Below are positions 48,501-57,112 of a stretch of 64,000 nt of DNA, piece after piece. The notes under the pieces were generated by a model. The model saw only the letters and a program-made list of their open reading frames with translations, was not told where the DNA came from and ran no database searches. The translations under genes were made by a program, and so were the position numbers. Source of the DNA: Ampullaceana balthica (Eukaryota > Mollusca > Gastropoda > Lymnaeidae); assembly GCA_944989445.1 (NCBI GenBank), contig CALYLW010001097.1, positions 380,671-444,670 of the forward strand, in the 5' to 3' direction. Within the stretch, counting starts at the first letter, position 1. Every line of letters begins with the position of its first letter.

Positions 48501-51500
48501 AATAAAGAAACAATTCAAAATAATGTTTAAAATATTTAATAAAAATAAGAATGCATAAATTAATGTTGCATGCTTTGGAAAACTGTTTTAAATTATGTTA
48601 AGTGCCTCTTTTTACATGTTTGCATTTAATTTAATCCCTGGGGAAACAAACAGTCTTTAAACCTCCCACTTTATTCCTTTCCTGATTTTACGATAAATAC
48701 ACCTGAACAACATATTTTCTCATCAGATGTCAGACCGCAATGTCACATATGCAGCTGTGACCGTCCTCGTTAATTGCACAAACAGTTACGACAAACAGGA
48801 CATCATGCCTGAACTGTTGGAACTGGCCAAATTCGCCAAGCAACATGTCCCGGAGGAACATTCAAAAGTTGGTGTTTTTGTGTGTTTTAGAATGTTTACC
48901 GGTATTTACTCGCTTATAAGCCGAGTTTAGAACTATAAAATACAATACTGAAGTCAGGGGGTCGGCTTATATCTGTATAAAACAAAATGGACACAAGGAC
49001 AGACACTAAAATGTATAATTTTTTCTAAATGTATACTTCGTTAATCATCAGTTGTGAGAAACTTATGAGCGGAGGTTCAGATATCATTATAGCAAATAAT
49101 GTGAAAAGAGCGGAACACATTTTTGTGTCATTCCAAAGGGTAAACAAACTGGTATGTAACAGAAAAGTAAGCATTTTACATATTTAAAGTAACAAATTTC
49201 TATGAACCAAAAATATGGAGTAAAATTAGACAATTGTATGGTTGGCTTATATGCGGGTTTTGGCAAAAAACTGGCCATTTTAAAGCAGTTTTAGGGGGTC
49301 GGCTTATATGCGATGTAGGCTTATATGCAAGTAAATACGGTAACTAAATTAAAAAACAATATTATACAATCGTTGTGTTTAGTTTAAGTATTATCTAACT
49401 TTATGCCATTCTGTGTGGTAATTCAGTTTTCCTTTTAATTGTCAGGATAAAGGTGAATATATTTCTGGAAGAATTCAGAAGTTGGCCAAGGCTGGAGTCA
49501 TAAATGCCCTTGTTGCTTTATCAGATACTGAGAGTAAGAACAGCAGAGAACTCATTTCCAGGTAAGATATGTTAACTCACTTTTGAAATAAGAACAGTAG
49601 AGAACTCTTTTCCAGGTAAGGTCTGTACGCTCACTTTTAAAACCATCAGAACACGTGGTACATTTTGCAAATAGTCTTTCAAGAGAAGACTTATTACAGG
49701 AATACTTATTTGATTTTGAGACTTTGTACTGAAAGTAAGAACAGTAGAGAGCTCATTTCCATCTAAGATATGCAGACTCACTTTTAAAACCACCAAATCA
49801 CTAGTTACATTTTGCAAAAAGTCTTTCAATAGTTGACCTATTACAGGAATGCTTGTTTGATTTGTAGACTTTGTTAAGGCATTTGGTCGGTATAAGCTGA
49901 TTGACTGAAATACTCTTTGTTGTTACTTATGTCGATCAAGGAAGTCATTATTGGTTGATACAAAGGAAACAGTGACCTCATAAAATCTCCTGCGTGTCAA
50001 TTTTTTTTTATTGACGTGCCTAATTAATTTATTTCATAGGCTTCTGGCTCCTTCTGTTTTTTTAGTAACCATAACTTGTTGTCTTTATTTAGGGTGTTTA
50101 TGTCCTTGTCAACAGAGGAAACACTGAGAGGTCTCATCGTACAACAAGGAGGAATTAAGGTAATGTTGACAGTAGGACCTGTGTATTAACAGTACTTTTT
50201 AAATGGTGGTGTCAAACCTCATGTTAACATCTTTTTTTTTAAAAGTTCATTTAATGAGTTGACTAAAAATTATTATTTGTTTATCGTTATTTGCTTTCAG
50301 TGACTTCTTTAATTATTACATCTAAGGACAAAAATAATTTTGTACAAATGTTTTTTCCCCAGACCCTTCTTAACCTCATGAACAACAACACAGATAATGG
50401 AACTATTCTGGCGTCACATGCCCTCGCCAAGATCTCTGTCACATCAGATCCTCACTTTGCCTTTCCTGGCCAGAGGGTGAGAAATTTATGGCGTCAAATA
50501 AAAAATTTTTTTTAAGTATGATACTTAAAAGATAATCTTCAATTATATTTTTTAATCAGTCAGTTTATAACCCGCATTATATGGGTGAGACTGCAATCAG
50601 GCCTTTTGATTGTACAATATATATATTGTTTAAACAGGGTTTATATAGGCCTGACAGGACGTCACAGTGTATAACCCTCATTATCTATCTGTACTACTAG
50701 ATCTATGAAGTTGTCAGTATATAACCGTCATTATCTATCTGTACTACTAGATCTATGAAGTTGTCAGTATATAACCGTCATTATCTATCTGTACTACTAG
50801 ATCTATGAAGTTGTCAGTGTATAACCGTCATTATCTATCTGTACTACTAGATCTATGAAGTTGTCAGTATATAACCCTCATTATCTATCTGTACTACTAG
50901 ATCTATGAAGTTGTCAGTATATAACCCTCATTATCTATCTGTACTACTAGATCTATGAAGTTGTCCGCCCACTGCTGTCACTCCTCCATGCTGACAGGTC
51001 TGGCCTACAAAACTTTGAGGCCCTGATGGCATTAACAAACTTGGCGTCTGTCAGTGAGTCGGTCAGGTGAGTCTGTCAGTGAGTGGGTCAGGTGAGCAGC
51101 AGTCCTTGATGTGCTGAATAAATATAATATTTGGTTGATTCATCATATATGTAAAACAACTTTTTTAATTGCGAGTAAATTTGATCTCCTGTTTAAAATG
51201 GTTGTTAATATAAAAGTACAGTTTACACTTTTCTACCAGTTATCCCTCCTTACCCCCTACCCTTAATTTATTTCAGGAATCGCATTGTGTCTGAGAAAGG
51301 CATCTCCTCAATAGAACATTATATGTTTGAAGAACATGCCATGTTAAGAAGGGCAGCAACAGAATGTATGTGCAATATGTTGCTAAGTGAGCAGGTAAAC
51401 AAAATGTCATCAGTTGGCACTATAATTCTTCATGTTTTTAACTTTTGGTCTTAAATAGCTAGAAATAGTTGGGATTCCTTATATTTTCCTGGATGTGAAA

Positions 51501-54415
51501 TCCAGAACACCGAAAGAACTTTTTTAAACCATTCATAAATTTTTAATTCATTTTTTAAAAAAAAGTTAACGTATTTTGAAAAATTAGATCTGAATTTCAT
51601 TATTAACGGCTCTTTGTCATTTATCAGTTATCTGTAGTTCTTAATTATCCTCATCTGTAGAAAGCTTAATTTCTGATGCTGATCGAATTTAAATTGTGAA
51701 ACACATGTTATGATTCTGAACCATTTGTTCTATATAATACCGTTACTAGCAAACCAAGCAATATCAATTTAAAAAAAAACACAATAATGACTGTCTGTCA
51801 TACAGAGACCCAGCCTTGCTTTTTTCCATAGGCATGAATTTTCATTTTTAGCTGGGGAAAAGTAGTGACTTGTTTATTTAAAAATGTGGGAACCTTTTAG
51901 ATGTAAAATAAGTGTTCTGTCTCCCATTCATTTATTAACATCCAATTATTTAAATTTTTGCTAGCATTTAAGCTTTTGTAATGAACTATTAACCCAGAAA
52001 TGTTGTTTTGTATAAGTTTGTTATTTTCTTAGAGGTCAATTTTTTAAAACTTGTATCTAAATAAATTCTGTTGATGTTTTTTTAAAATTGTACAAGGTGC
52101 AAGACTTGTATGAAAAAGAGAATGACCGCGTTAAAGTCATGGTGCTCTTCTCTGGAGAAGATGATGAAGCCCTGGTCAGGGCAGCCTTGGGGGCGTTGGC
52201 TATAATATCATCGAGACCAACACTGTGTCAGAAAATAGTGCAGGTTAGATGATATCTAGATGTTTTTGGTGGGTTACGTTTTGATGTTATATTTCGCTGG
52301 GATAAATCAGACTGGTGGTAGTTGTGTTAATTAGAAATAGCTTGATTGTGTGTCTGTCTTGTGTGACTCCCTCAGCTCAGGGATACTTTGTTTATGCACA
52401 GGTCAAATCTTGGCTCGACATCTTCCAAGTACATGCCATCAGTGAACTGCCAGACATTCAACATCGCGTCTGCCACACTCTTTTAAATATCATGTCAGCT
52501 GATAAGGAACTGGCCTTATTGGTTGTTGAGAGCCCACTCTTAGAGATACTTGGAGCAGTTGCCAAACAAAAAGACCCTTCGGCAGTGAAGGCTACACTGG
52601 CAGCCCAGGAGGTAAGTTTGGCCAGTTTTCAATGAATCTAGAGGAGATTATAAAATGTACATTTAAAGTAAGGTTCCTTTTAAGCCTATGATAGTTAACA
52701 TTTCCTGTAATGTCCTTTTTAAAAAAAAGATTTTATTGACCTCATTCATGGTTAATGTTTAAATTTAGAAACCCCTCGTTCGTTGTAAATTTATTTAATA
52801 TATTTAACTGCAGAAATTTTAACTGACATGTTCTGAAAACAGAATTTCTTTTTTTTCATGTTATAGTTGTGATACCTAACAGTGTCATTTGGATTAAATG
52901 CATCATAGTTATGTTATTAATCAACATTCCATTTGAGTCAATCTTGATTGAAATCAGTGTTTTAATTTAAATTATTTTAAATTTCAAGGCCCTTCAAAAA
53001 GCTGTTGACTATGGACTGATCAAGGAAAATGAACAAGGGAGGGCACCTGAAAACTTTTTGGACATCTTGAGAACTCAGCTGCGCAAGGCCAGAGAGGAGG
53101 AGGAAAGAAAAAGGAAAGAGGAGGAAGAAGAGGAGGAGAGAACAAGAAAGTTACAAGAGGAGGAAAAGAGAAAAGCCTTGGAGGAATTTAATGAGAAGGA
53201 AGTTGTGAAAGAGGAAGAAGAAGTTGAGGAGATTGTTGTGGATAAAAAAGACTTAGCCAGTGGACCAAAGATAAGAGAACTCACAGAGGAAGAAGTGGCT
53301 AGATTAGAAATAGAAAAAAAGAGTAAAGTAGAAGGTCCTGAAAAAGATGAAAAAGACAGTAAGCCTGTTGAGAATAAGGAGGACAAAAAGGAAGACAGTG
53401 AGATAGATGAGGAAGAGCTTGAGAAAGGAGATGTGTGGAATGATGAAGGTGGGTTGCCCTCTTGAACAAATGTATGAACATCTGTCCATGAATAATAATC
53501 AAAACTCTATGAGCCATCTGTGCATTTAAAGAAAGAAAATGTTGAAATATGGTGCTAACAGTTGTTTCTATTTTAAAAATCTTTTTACAAAGTGAAAATG
53601 TAAATAGTCAAGCTTACCATTTGTGGTACATTGTGAGCCTAGTAGCAGTCTTAAGCTCCTCTCACATCAATATGAGTCAGGTTTTCGTAATAGATATCAA
53701 TACTTTTAAAATATAGATAGTTCTATACAAATATTGTCATAATAAATTGTACAAACAACTTTTAGCAATTGTAAGTTCACTTGTATATTTTAACCAAGAA
53801 GTCATTTAAATAAATGACATAATGATCTAAAGTGTTTCTGTCTAATAATTAAATACAAAATGAATTCTAAAATTGGTGACAAAGACTTAGTGATTATGTC
53901 CATTAGAGTGACTGTGGGCAAGCGCCTCTCAATTCTTACTCACTGTAGACAAAATAATTTTTAGATCTCTCTTTCCTAACCTAAAGGGAAAGAATTCATG
54001 TGGATCTTAGGTATCTGTTGAGCATGGTAGTATTGGTAGAATGTTTTATAAAAAAAATTAGTTTAACAAAAGTATGTTCTACATTTAATCAATGTTTGAT
54101 ATCACATGATGAATTACCACTTCAAGCAAATTTTAAATATTTAGGTTTCCAACTGCTCTGTAGAATAATAACTTGTTTGTAAATGCCAATATTGTAAAAA
54201 AAAATTAAAGATAGAAATAGAGAAGGCTTTGGTTGTTTTTAAAAAAATATATATGAAAAAAAGTATTTGGCCATGCTAGCCCATTGGACGCGCCCAGACT
54301 GTTATTTTACTATTGTGAGTTTTGGGTTGGAGTGAAGTGATAGTGTTGGACATGGATTTAACATGTGATTCTAAAACATTGTTTAATGTTACTTTCAGAT
54401 GAAGCTAATGATTAA
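39526..54415 (+). CDS. UNC45: UNC45 myosin/Hsp90 co-chaperone, complete, with extended tail
   Basis: TPR/UCS protein that folds myosin heads together with Hsp90. Exons: 39526-39727, 39918-40093, 40499-40588, 40827-40994, 41777-41987, 42420-42587, 43112-43280, 44537-44606, 45247-45339, 46344-46478, 47640-47734, 47952-48093, 48727-48867, 49446-49561, 50093-50159, 50363-50476, 50951-51066, 51277-51394, 52097-52243, 52402-52611, 52989-53448, 54399-54415. All introns are GT-AG and all phases agree, giving 1074 aa. ATG 39526 is chosen because a TTTCAG acceptor at 39514 precedes it. Residues 1-126 are TPRs ([14 protein letters not shown]); the armadillo-like central region follows; the UCS domain ends at YGLI (about 927), with [11 protein letters not shown] and [10 protein letters not shown] typical of the family. 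A 147-residue Glu/Lys coiled-coil tail follows; the family usually ends near 930-960. One intron contains an assembly gap, but flanking exons read through (ALV/GLCKLG). Confidence 0.97.
41115..41226 (+). other. Unexplained exon-like stretch in a UNC45 intron
   Basis: The segment AGGTTTGAAGAATCTGTCCG onwards gives about 34 open codons ([20 protein letters not shown], then [14 protein letters not shown]) to a stop. It is more codon-like and less AT-rich than the surrounding intron. It cannot be spliced in frame between exons 4 and 5, which join directly on conserved sequence. It may be a retrocopy or transposon fragment. I do not recognise it. Confidence 0.3.
43586..44500. repeat. 83-bp minisatellite, 11 copies
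   Basis: The 83-bp unit starts AGAAGCCTGTTAAATATCTG and ends AGATACAGATCTC. The 11 copies differ by single bases (GACAGATA versus GAAAGATA, CTGTTAAG versus CTTTTAAG). The array fills most of the UNC45 intron between exons 7 and 8 and stops about 35 bases before the exon 8 acceptor. Confidence 0.95.
44920..45240. repeat. ~42-bp minisatellite, about 7 copies
   Basis: The unit reads AAGTTGAATGTCTATCTTCA then TGTACTACATGTTACCTTATTT. Two copies carry a CTACTACTA expansion. The last unit runs to within a few bases of the UNC45 exon 9 acceptor (TTTCAG at 45241-45246), so the polypyrimidine region of that site lies in or next to repeat sequence. Confidence 0.9.
45571..45716. repeat. ~72-bp tandem duplication
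   Basis: GTTGTGACAATTGATGATCT through TTGTTCTCAAATAT occurs twice back to back with no visible differences. It lies in the UNC45 intron between exons 9 and 10. Confidence 0.9.
45850..46190 (+). repeat. Dispersed repeat, copy 3 (TGACGTCA-bearing)
   Basis: Same family as 20033-20285 and 23675-24060. It starts with two imperfect copies of GGGCGCCCAC/AAAAGCCCAA-type sequence, followed by ACTTCCTGAAATGTACACAA and AACAATGACGTCATATAATA. It lies in a UNC45 intron. Confidence 0.75.
46684..46903 (-). mobile_element. tRNA-derived SINE family 2, minus-strand copy
   Basis: Reverse complement of the element at 30195-30432: GGCGGCTGGATAGCGAAGTC head, GGGATCTAGCCCACGC B-box region, and the body with CAGCGGAGGACT and CCATTAGAGC words inverted. 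It lies in the UNC45 intron just left of the assembly gap. Confidence 0.85.
47007..47510. other. Assembly gap (504 N)
   Basis: A run of N inside the intron between UNC45 exons 10 and 11. Protein continuity across the gap shows that no UNC45 exon is missing. The two long X-filled frames here are meaningless. Confidence 0.99.
48899..49340. mobile_element. MITE with CCGTATTTACTTGC-type ends, ~442 bp
   Basis: The left end CCGGTATTTACTCGCTTATA and right end (reverse complement CCGTATTTACTTGCATATAA) are inverted, with TA on both sides. GGCTTATAT motifs occur near both ends (GGGGTCGGCTTATAT twice). There is no ORF. It begins only about 30 bases after UNC45 exon 13. Confidence 0.75.
49535..49875 (+). 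repeat. Triplicated exon 14 end plus donor of UNC45
   Basis: TAAGAACAG...CTCATTTCCAG starts at 49535 (true exon), 49589 and 49736. Copy 1 donor is CCAG/GTAAGA, copy 2 is CCAG/GTAAGG (intact), and copy 3 is CCATCTAAGA (destroyed). The 147-bp segment after copy 2 is itself repeated after copy 3 (ACATTTTGCAAA, ATTACAGGAAT). Use of the copy 2 donor would read AGG then TAA, a premature stop. Confidence 0.85.
50666..50965 (+). repeat. 50-bp array carrying six copies of a 3' splice site
   Basis: An exact 50-bp period places TACTACTAG/ATCTATGAAG at 50701, 50751, 50801, 50851, 50901 and 50951. The last is the real start of UNC45 exon 17, whose first codons ATC TAT GAA GTT GTC encode the conserved IYEVV. 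In the decoy copies, reading continues into AGT ATA (or GTA) TAA, so every upstream acceptor gives a stop after seven codons. Confidence 0.95.
51046..51095 (+). repeat. 25-bp duplication of the UNC45 exon 17 donor
   Basis: GTCTGTCAGTGAGTCGGTCA plus GGTGA (51046-51070) is repeated at 51071-51095 with one C-to-G change. Both copies hold CAG/GTGAG donors. Use of the second adds 25 nt and shifts the frame. Confidence 0.9.
53449..53465 (+). CDS. UNC45: Alternative intron-retained C-terminus of UNC45
   Basis: If the last intron (53449-54398) is retained, exon 21 continues to TGA at 53463-53465, replacing the spliced ending DEAND with GGLPS. Both forms are 1074 aa. A retained transcript could use an AATAAA near 53741. 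Splicing is preferred because donor GTGGGT, acceptor TTACTTTCAG and a good downstream poly(A) signal all exist. Confidence 0.4.
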
Positions 54416-54420
54416 ATAAA
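54415..54420 (+). terminator. UNC45 poly(A) signal overlapping the stop codon
   Basis: AATAAA begins at the last A of the TAA stop (54413-54415). A GU-rich stretch, ATGTGTGGGGTGGAATG, follows at about 54443. This is a complete cleavage context with almost no 3' UTR. Confidence 0.6.
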
Positions 54421-56650
54421 AATTAATTTCAAATTGTTCACATGATGTGTGGGGTGGAATGATTTTATTTAAAGTTTCCTGTACTTGTTTTTTAATTCAC
54501 CACAAATATTTTTTTTAAAAATTACTAAAAATTTAACTTTCATTCCAATATGTGGTGTAGATTTTAGAAAAGATATACACATTTTGTGGTTTTGAATTTA
54601 TGTTTCAATACTTCATTGATAAAATCTTTTTTAAGAAAAGCTTTGAAATAAATTTACTGTTGTAAACATTATTAAGAGAAAAGCTTGCCTCAACTTCAAT
54701 GTAAGACACACACATATTAAATTAATAACAAACAGATAATGTTTTGTGAGGTGCCTTTAAAAAAAAACAGTATAACGTCACTGGTTTTAATGTGTGGTAT
54801 ATGAGTACCAGTAGGTTGAAATTTAATAATTGAGGGCTTAAATAAAATCATGAAAAACTGATGGGATGATACTTTTATTGAAATGTATTTATTCATCATG
54901 ACTCCTATAAAAAAACTTGTGATCACTACTAATTTAAAGTGCAATATAAATAACTCATTAACAATAGTGAATGGGAATTCTAATATATATAATGTCAATT
55001 CAAATGTAAGCCAATTACTTCCCCTTCCTTAAAAATATAAAATGAAAAATGCGAAAACTAGCCATTATTTTCTATTGGCTCACTTGAGTCTCATTGTCAT
55101 CGATTTTTTTGTTGTAATTATAATGACCCTAATTCATCATTCAATTGCATGTAAAAGTTTGTACTTGAAAACCTTTTAATAATTTCCATTTATAGTGTGT
55201 AGTTATTTTTAATGAGTGCTGTGATTGATGTATGATCATTAAAATTTATTTTTATTACTTGTGGTGCCTTTATTATTTTTTATTTAAGTTAAGTACTGTT
55301 TATTTGTAGGAGTAGCTTCCCATTATTGATTTCCCACACACATTTACACTCTCATTAAACATTTTGAGATTTGTCAGCAAAATTTTACTCATCATAAAAA
55401 ATAACACCCATTTACTTAGTAGTTGCAGGTTCAGATAAAATTGGGTTATGATTAGTTTTAAAATGGGTTAAGGTACATTTTTTTAATGAACGCGTTTCAA
55501 ACACTCATCTAAAATATTGAACATTCTCTTAAGTGAAATGGCTAGAAAAAATATAATGGTTTAAAGAAAATAATTAACATCAATTTGCTTCAAAATAACT
55601 TAAAATTATTATTAAGCTATTGATTTTTATTATAGAAGATTACTGCCTCAGGGCCAGTGGGTGGGTGTAAAAAGATTATATCATCAAGAAAATGAGTTAG
55701 TGAAGAACAAACTTATTGACATACTTGAATAAAAACTTACTTAAATTAAAAAATTAATAAACAAAAATTTATATTTCAAACACCTATTTGCTTGTGTCTG
55801 AGCCATTAAATGGAGAAAAAAAGCACAGCTTCTGAAGATTTGACCTCACTGTGGCGTAGCAGAGGTATTCATTCCAAAATTCAGTAAATGGGAGAACATT
55901 GTGACTTTTAGGATAAATATTGCCATAATTCCAAATGTCTGATTCCTTGTTAGTTAAACCACCACAATGAAAGAAGTTTGAATATTGAACAACTTTTCTT
56001 TAAAAAGAAAAAAACAAAGCTTCAAACCAATTTTATTGTTTTGTAATTCTTTTATTTTGTTTAAACAGATTCCTTTTTTAAACATGAAAAATAAACATAT
56101 TGCATTACACCCAGTTCTCTACCATTCATGGTTATTTTGGAAGCTTTTTTGTTTTATTATATGCAATGGCCCACCTGGAGAAGTGCAAGATTTTGGCCAT
56201 CCTTCCTCCAAAAACATTGGTAGTTAGCTAAAAACGCCACCTGAAGTGGAGTGCCTCCTTCCTACTACTTCTATGAGTAAATGTCTGGCAAGAATATTCA
56301 AAATTGATCATGAACATTGAAAATTTTAAATTCTTCTGCAACCTCTCAAATTTGAAAATTAACTTGAACACATTATACTGCCTATATAGTTAGATACCTG
56401 GGGTATATCTTTAAATTTTGAAATACATATAATACTGATCTGTGAACATAAACAAATTAATTTTTTTAAATATCCTAGATTATCCAAATTTAGTTTTGCT
56501 TTTTCAATTTATTCTGACAACGTCACATAAAACTAACATTTTTAAAAAAAAATTGATGAAGTGTTCTTAAAAGAAGAGAGCTTACCTAGCAATCTTACTG
56601 CAATAAATTCAATGAATTATAAAGTAACATAATTTGCAATGTATGTCACG
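54421..56650. other. Intergenic region, no gene seen
   Basis: AT-rich sequence between UNC45 (+) and the FMN reductase gene (-). Small ORFs at 54717-54998 (-) and 55985-56227 (+) show no domain. Nothing else is recognised. Confidence 0.55.
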
Positions 56651-56658
56651 TCAGTCTA

Positions 56659-56870
56659 TCCCGTCCCGTCTGTCTGTCCGTGACGTTACTAATTTTAGAC
56701 AGCGCACCAAATTATTGCACCAAAAAATAACTCTTCGAACGCCCGCATAAAATTGTTCAATAGGGAAATAAATTAATAAAATAAATGAAAGTTCTGTATT
56801 ACGTTATATTTTAATCTCATTTGAATTTATTTTGAAAACTTCCGTCATTTTTGACGGGTGATACACTAGT
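56659..56870 (+). mobile_element. Helitron-like non-autonomous element (candidate)
   Basis: The 3' end has a hairpin, CCGTCA-TTTT-TGACGG (56842-56857), then after a short spacer CTAGT (56866-56870), matching the Helitron CTRRT terminus, followed by T. The 5' side shows TCCCGTCCCGTCTGTCTGTC preceded by A, consistent with the 5' TC rule. The 5' limit is uncertain. The region stands out as CpG-bearing in AT-rich DNA. Confidence 0.5.
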
Positions 56871-57112
56871 TGTTATAATAATAAATGAGTATCAACACTT
56901 ATGACTGAAAAAATCAAGTGCATGAAAGAATCACTTGAATCCACTAAATATTTAGAGAAATAGAAATAAAATAAATTCCCCAGTGTATACAAATTTTTTA
57001 AAAGCAAAAAGATATTGCATTCCTTATTCAACTTGTTCTAATGCATTTCAAAATATTTACCAACAAAAAAATGAACCAAGATCTGTAATAAAATCAAAAT
57101 TTAAAAAAAAAC

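Noticed and set aside
53075..53517. Antisense ORFs rich in Ser/Phe/Leu
   Set aside because: Mirror images of the purine-rich Glu/Lys codons of the UNC45 tail.
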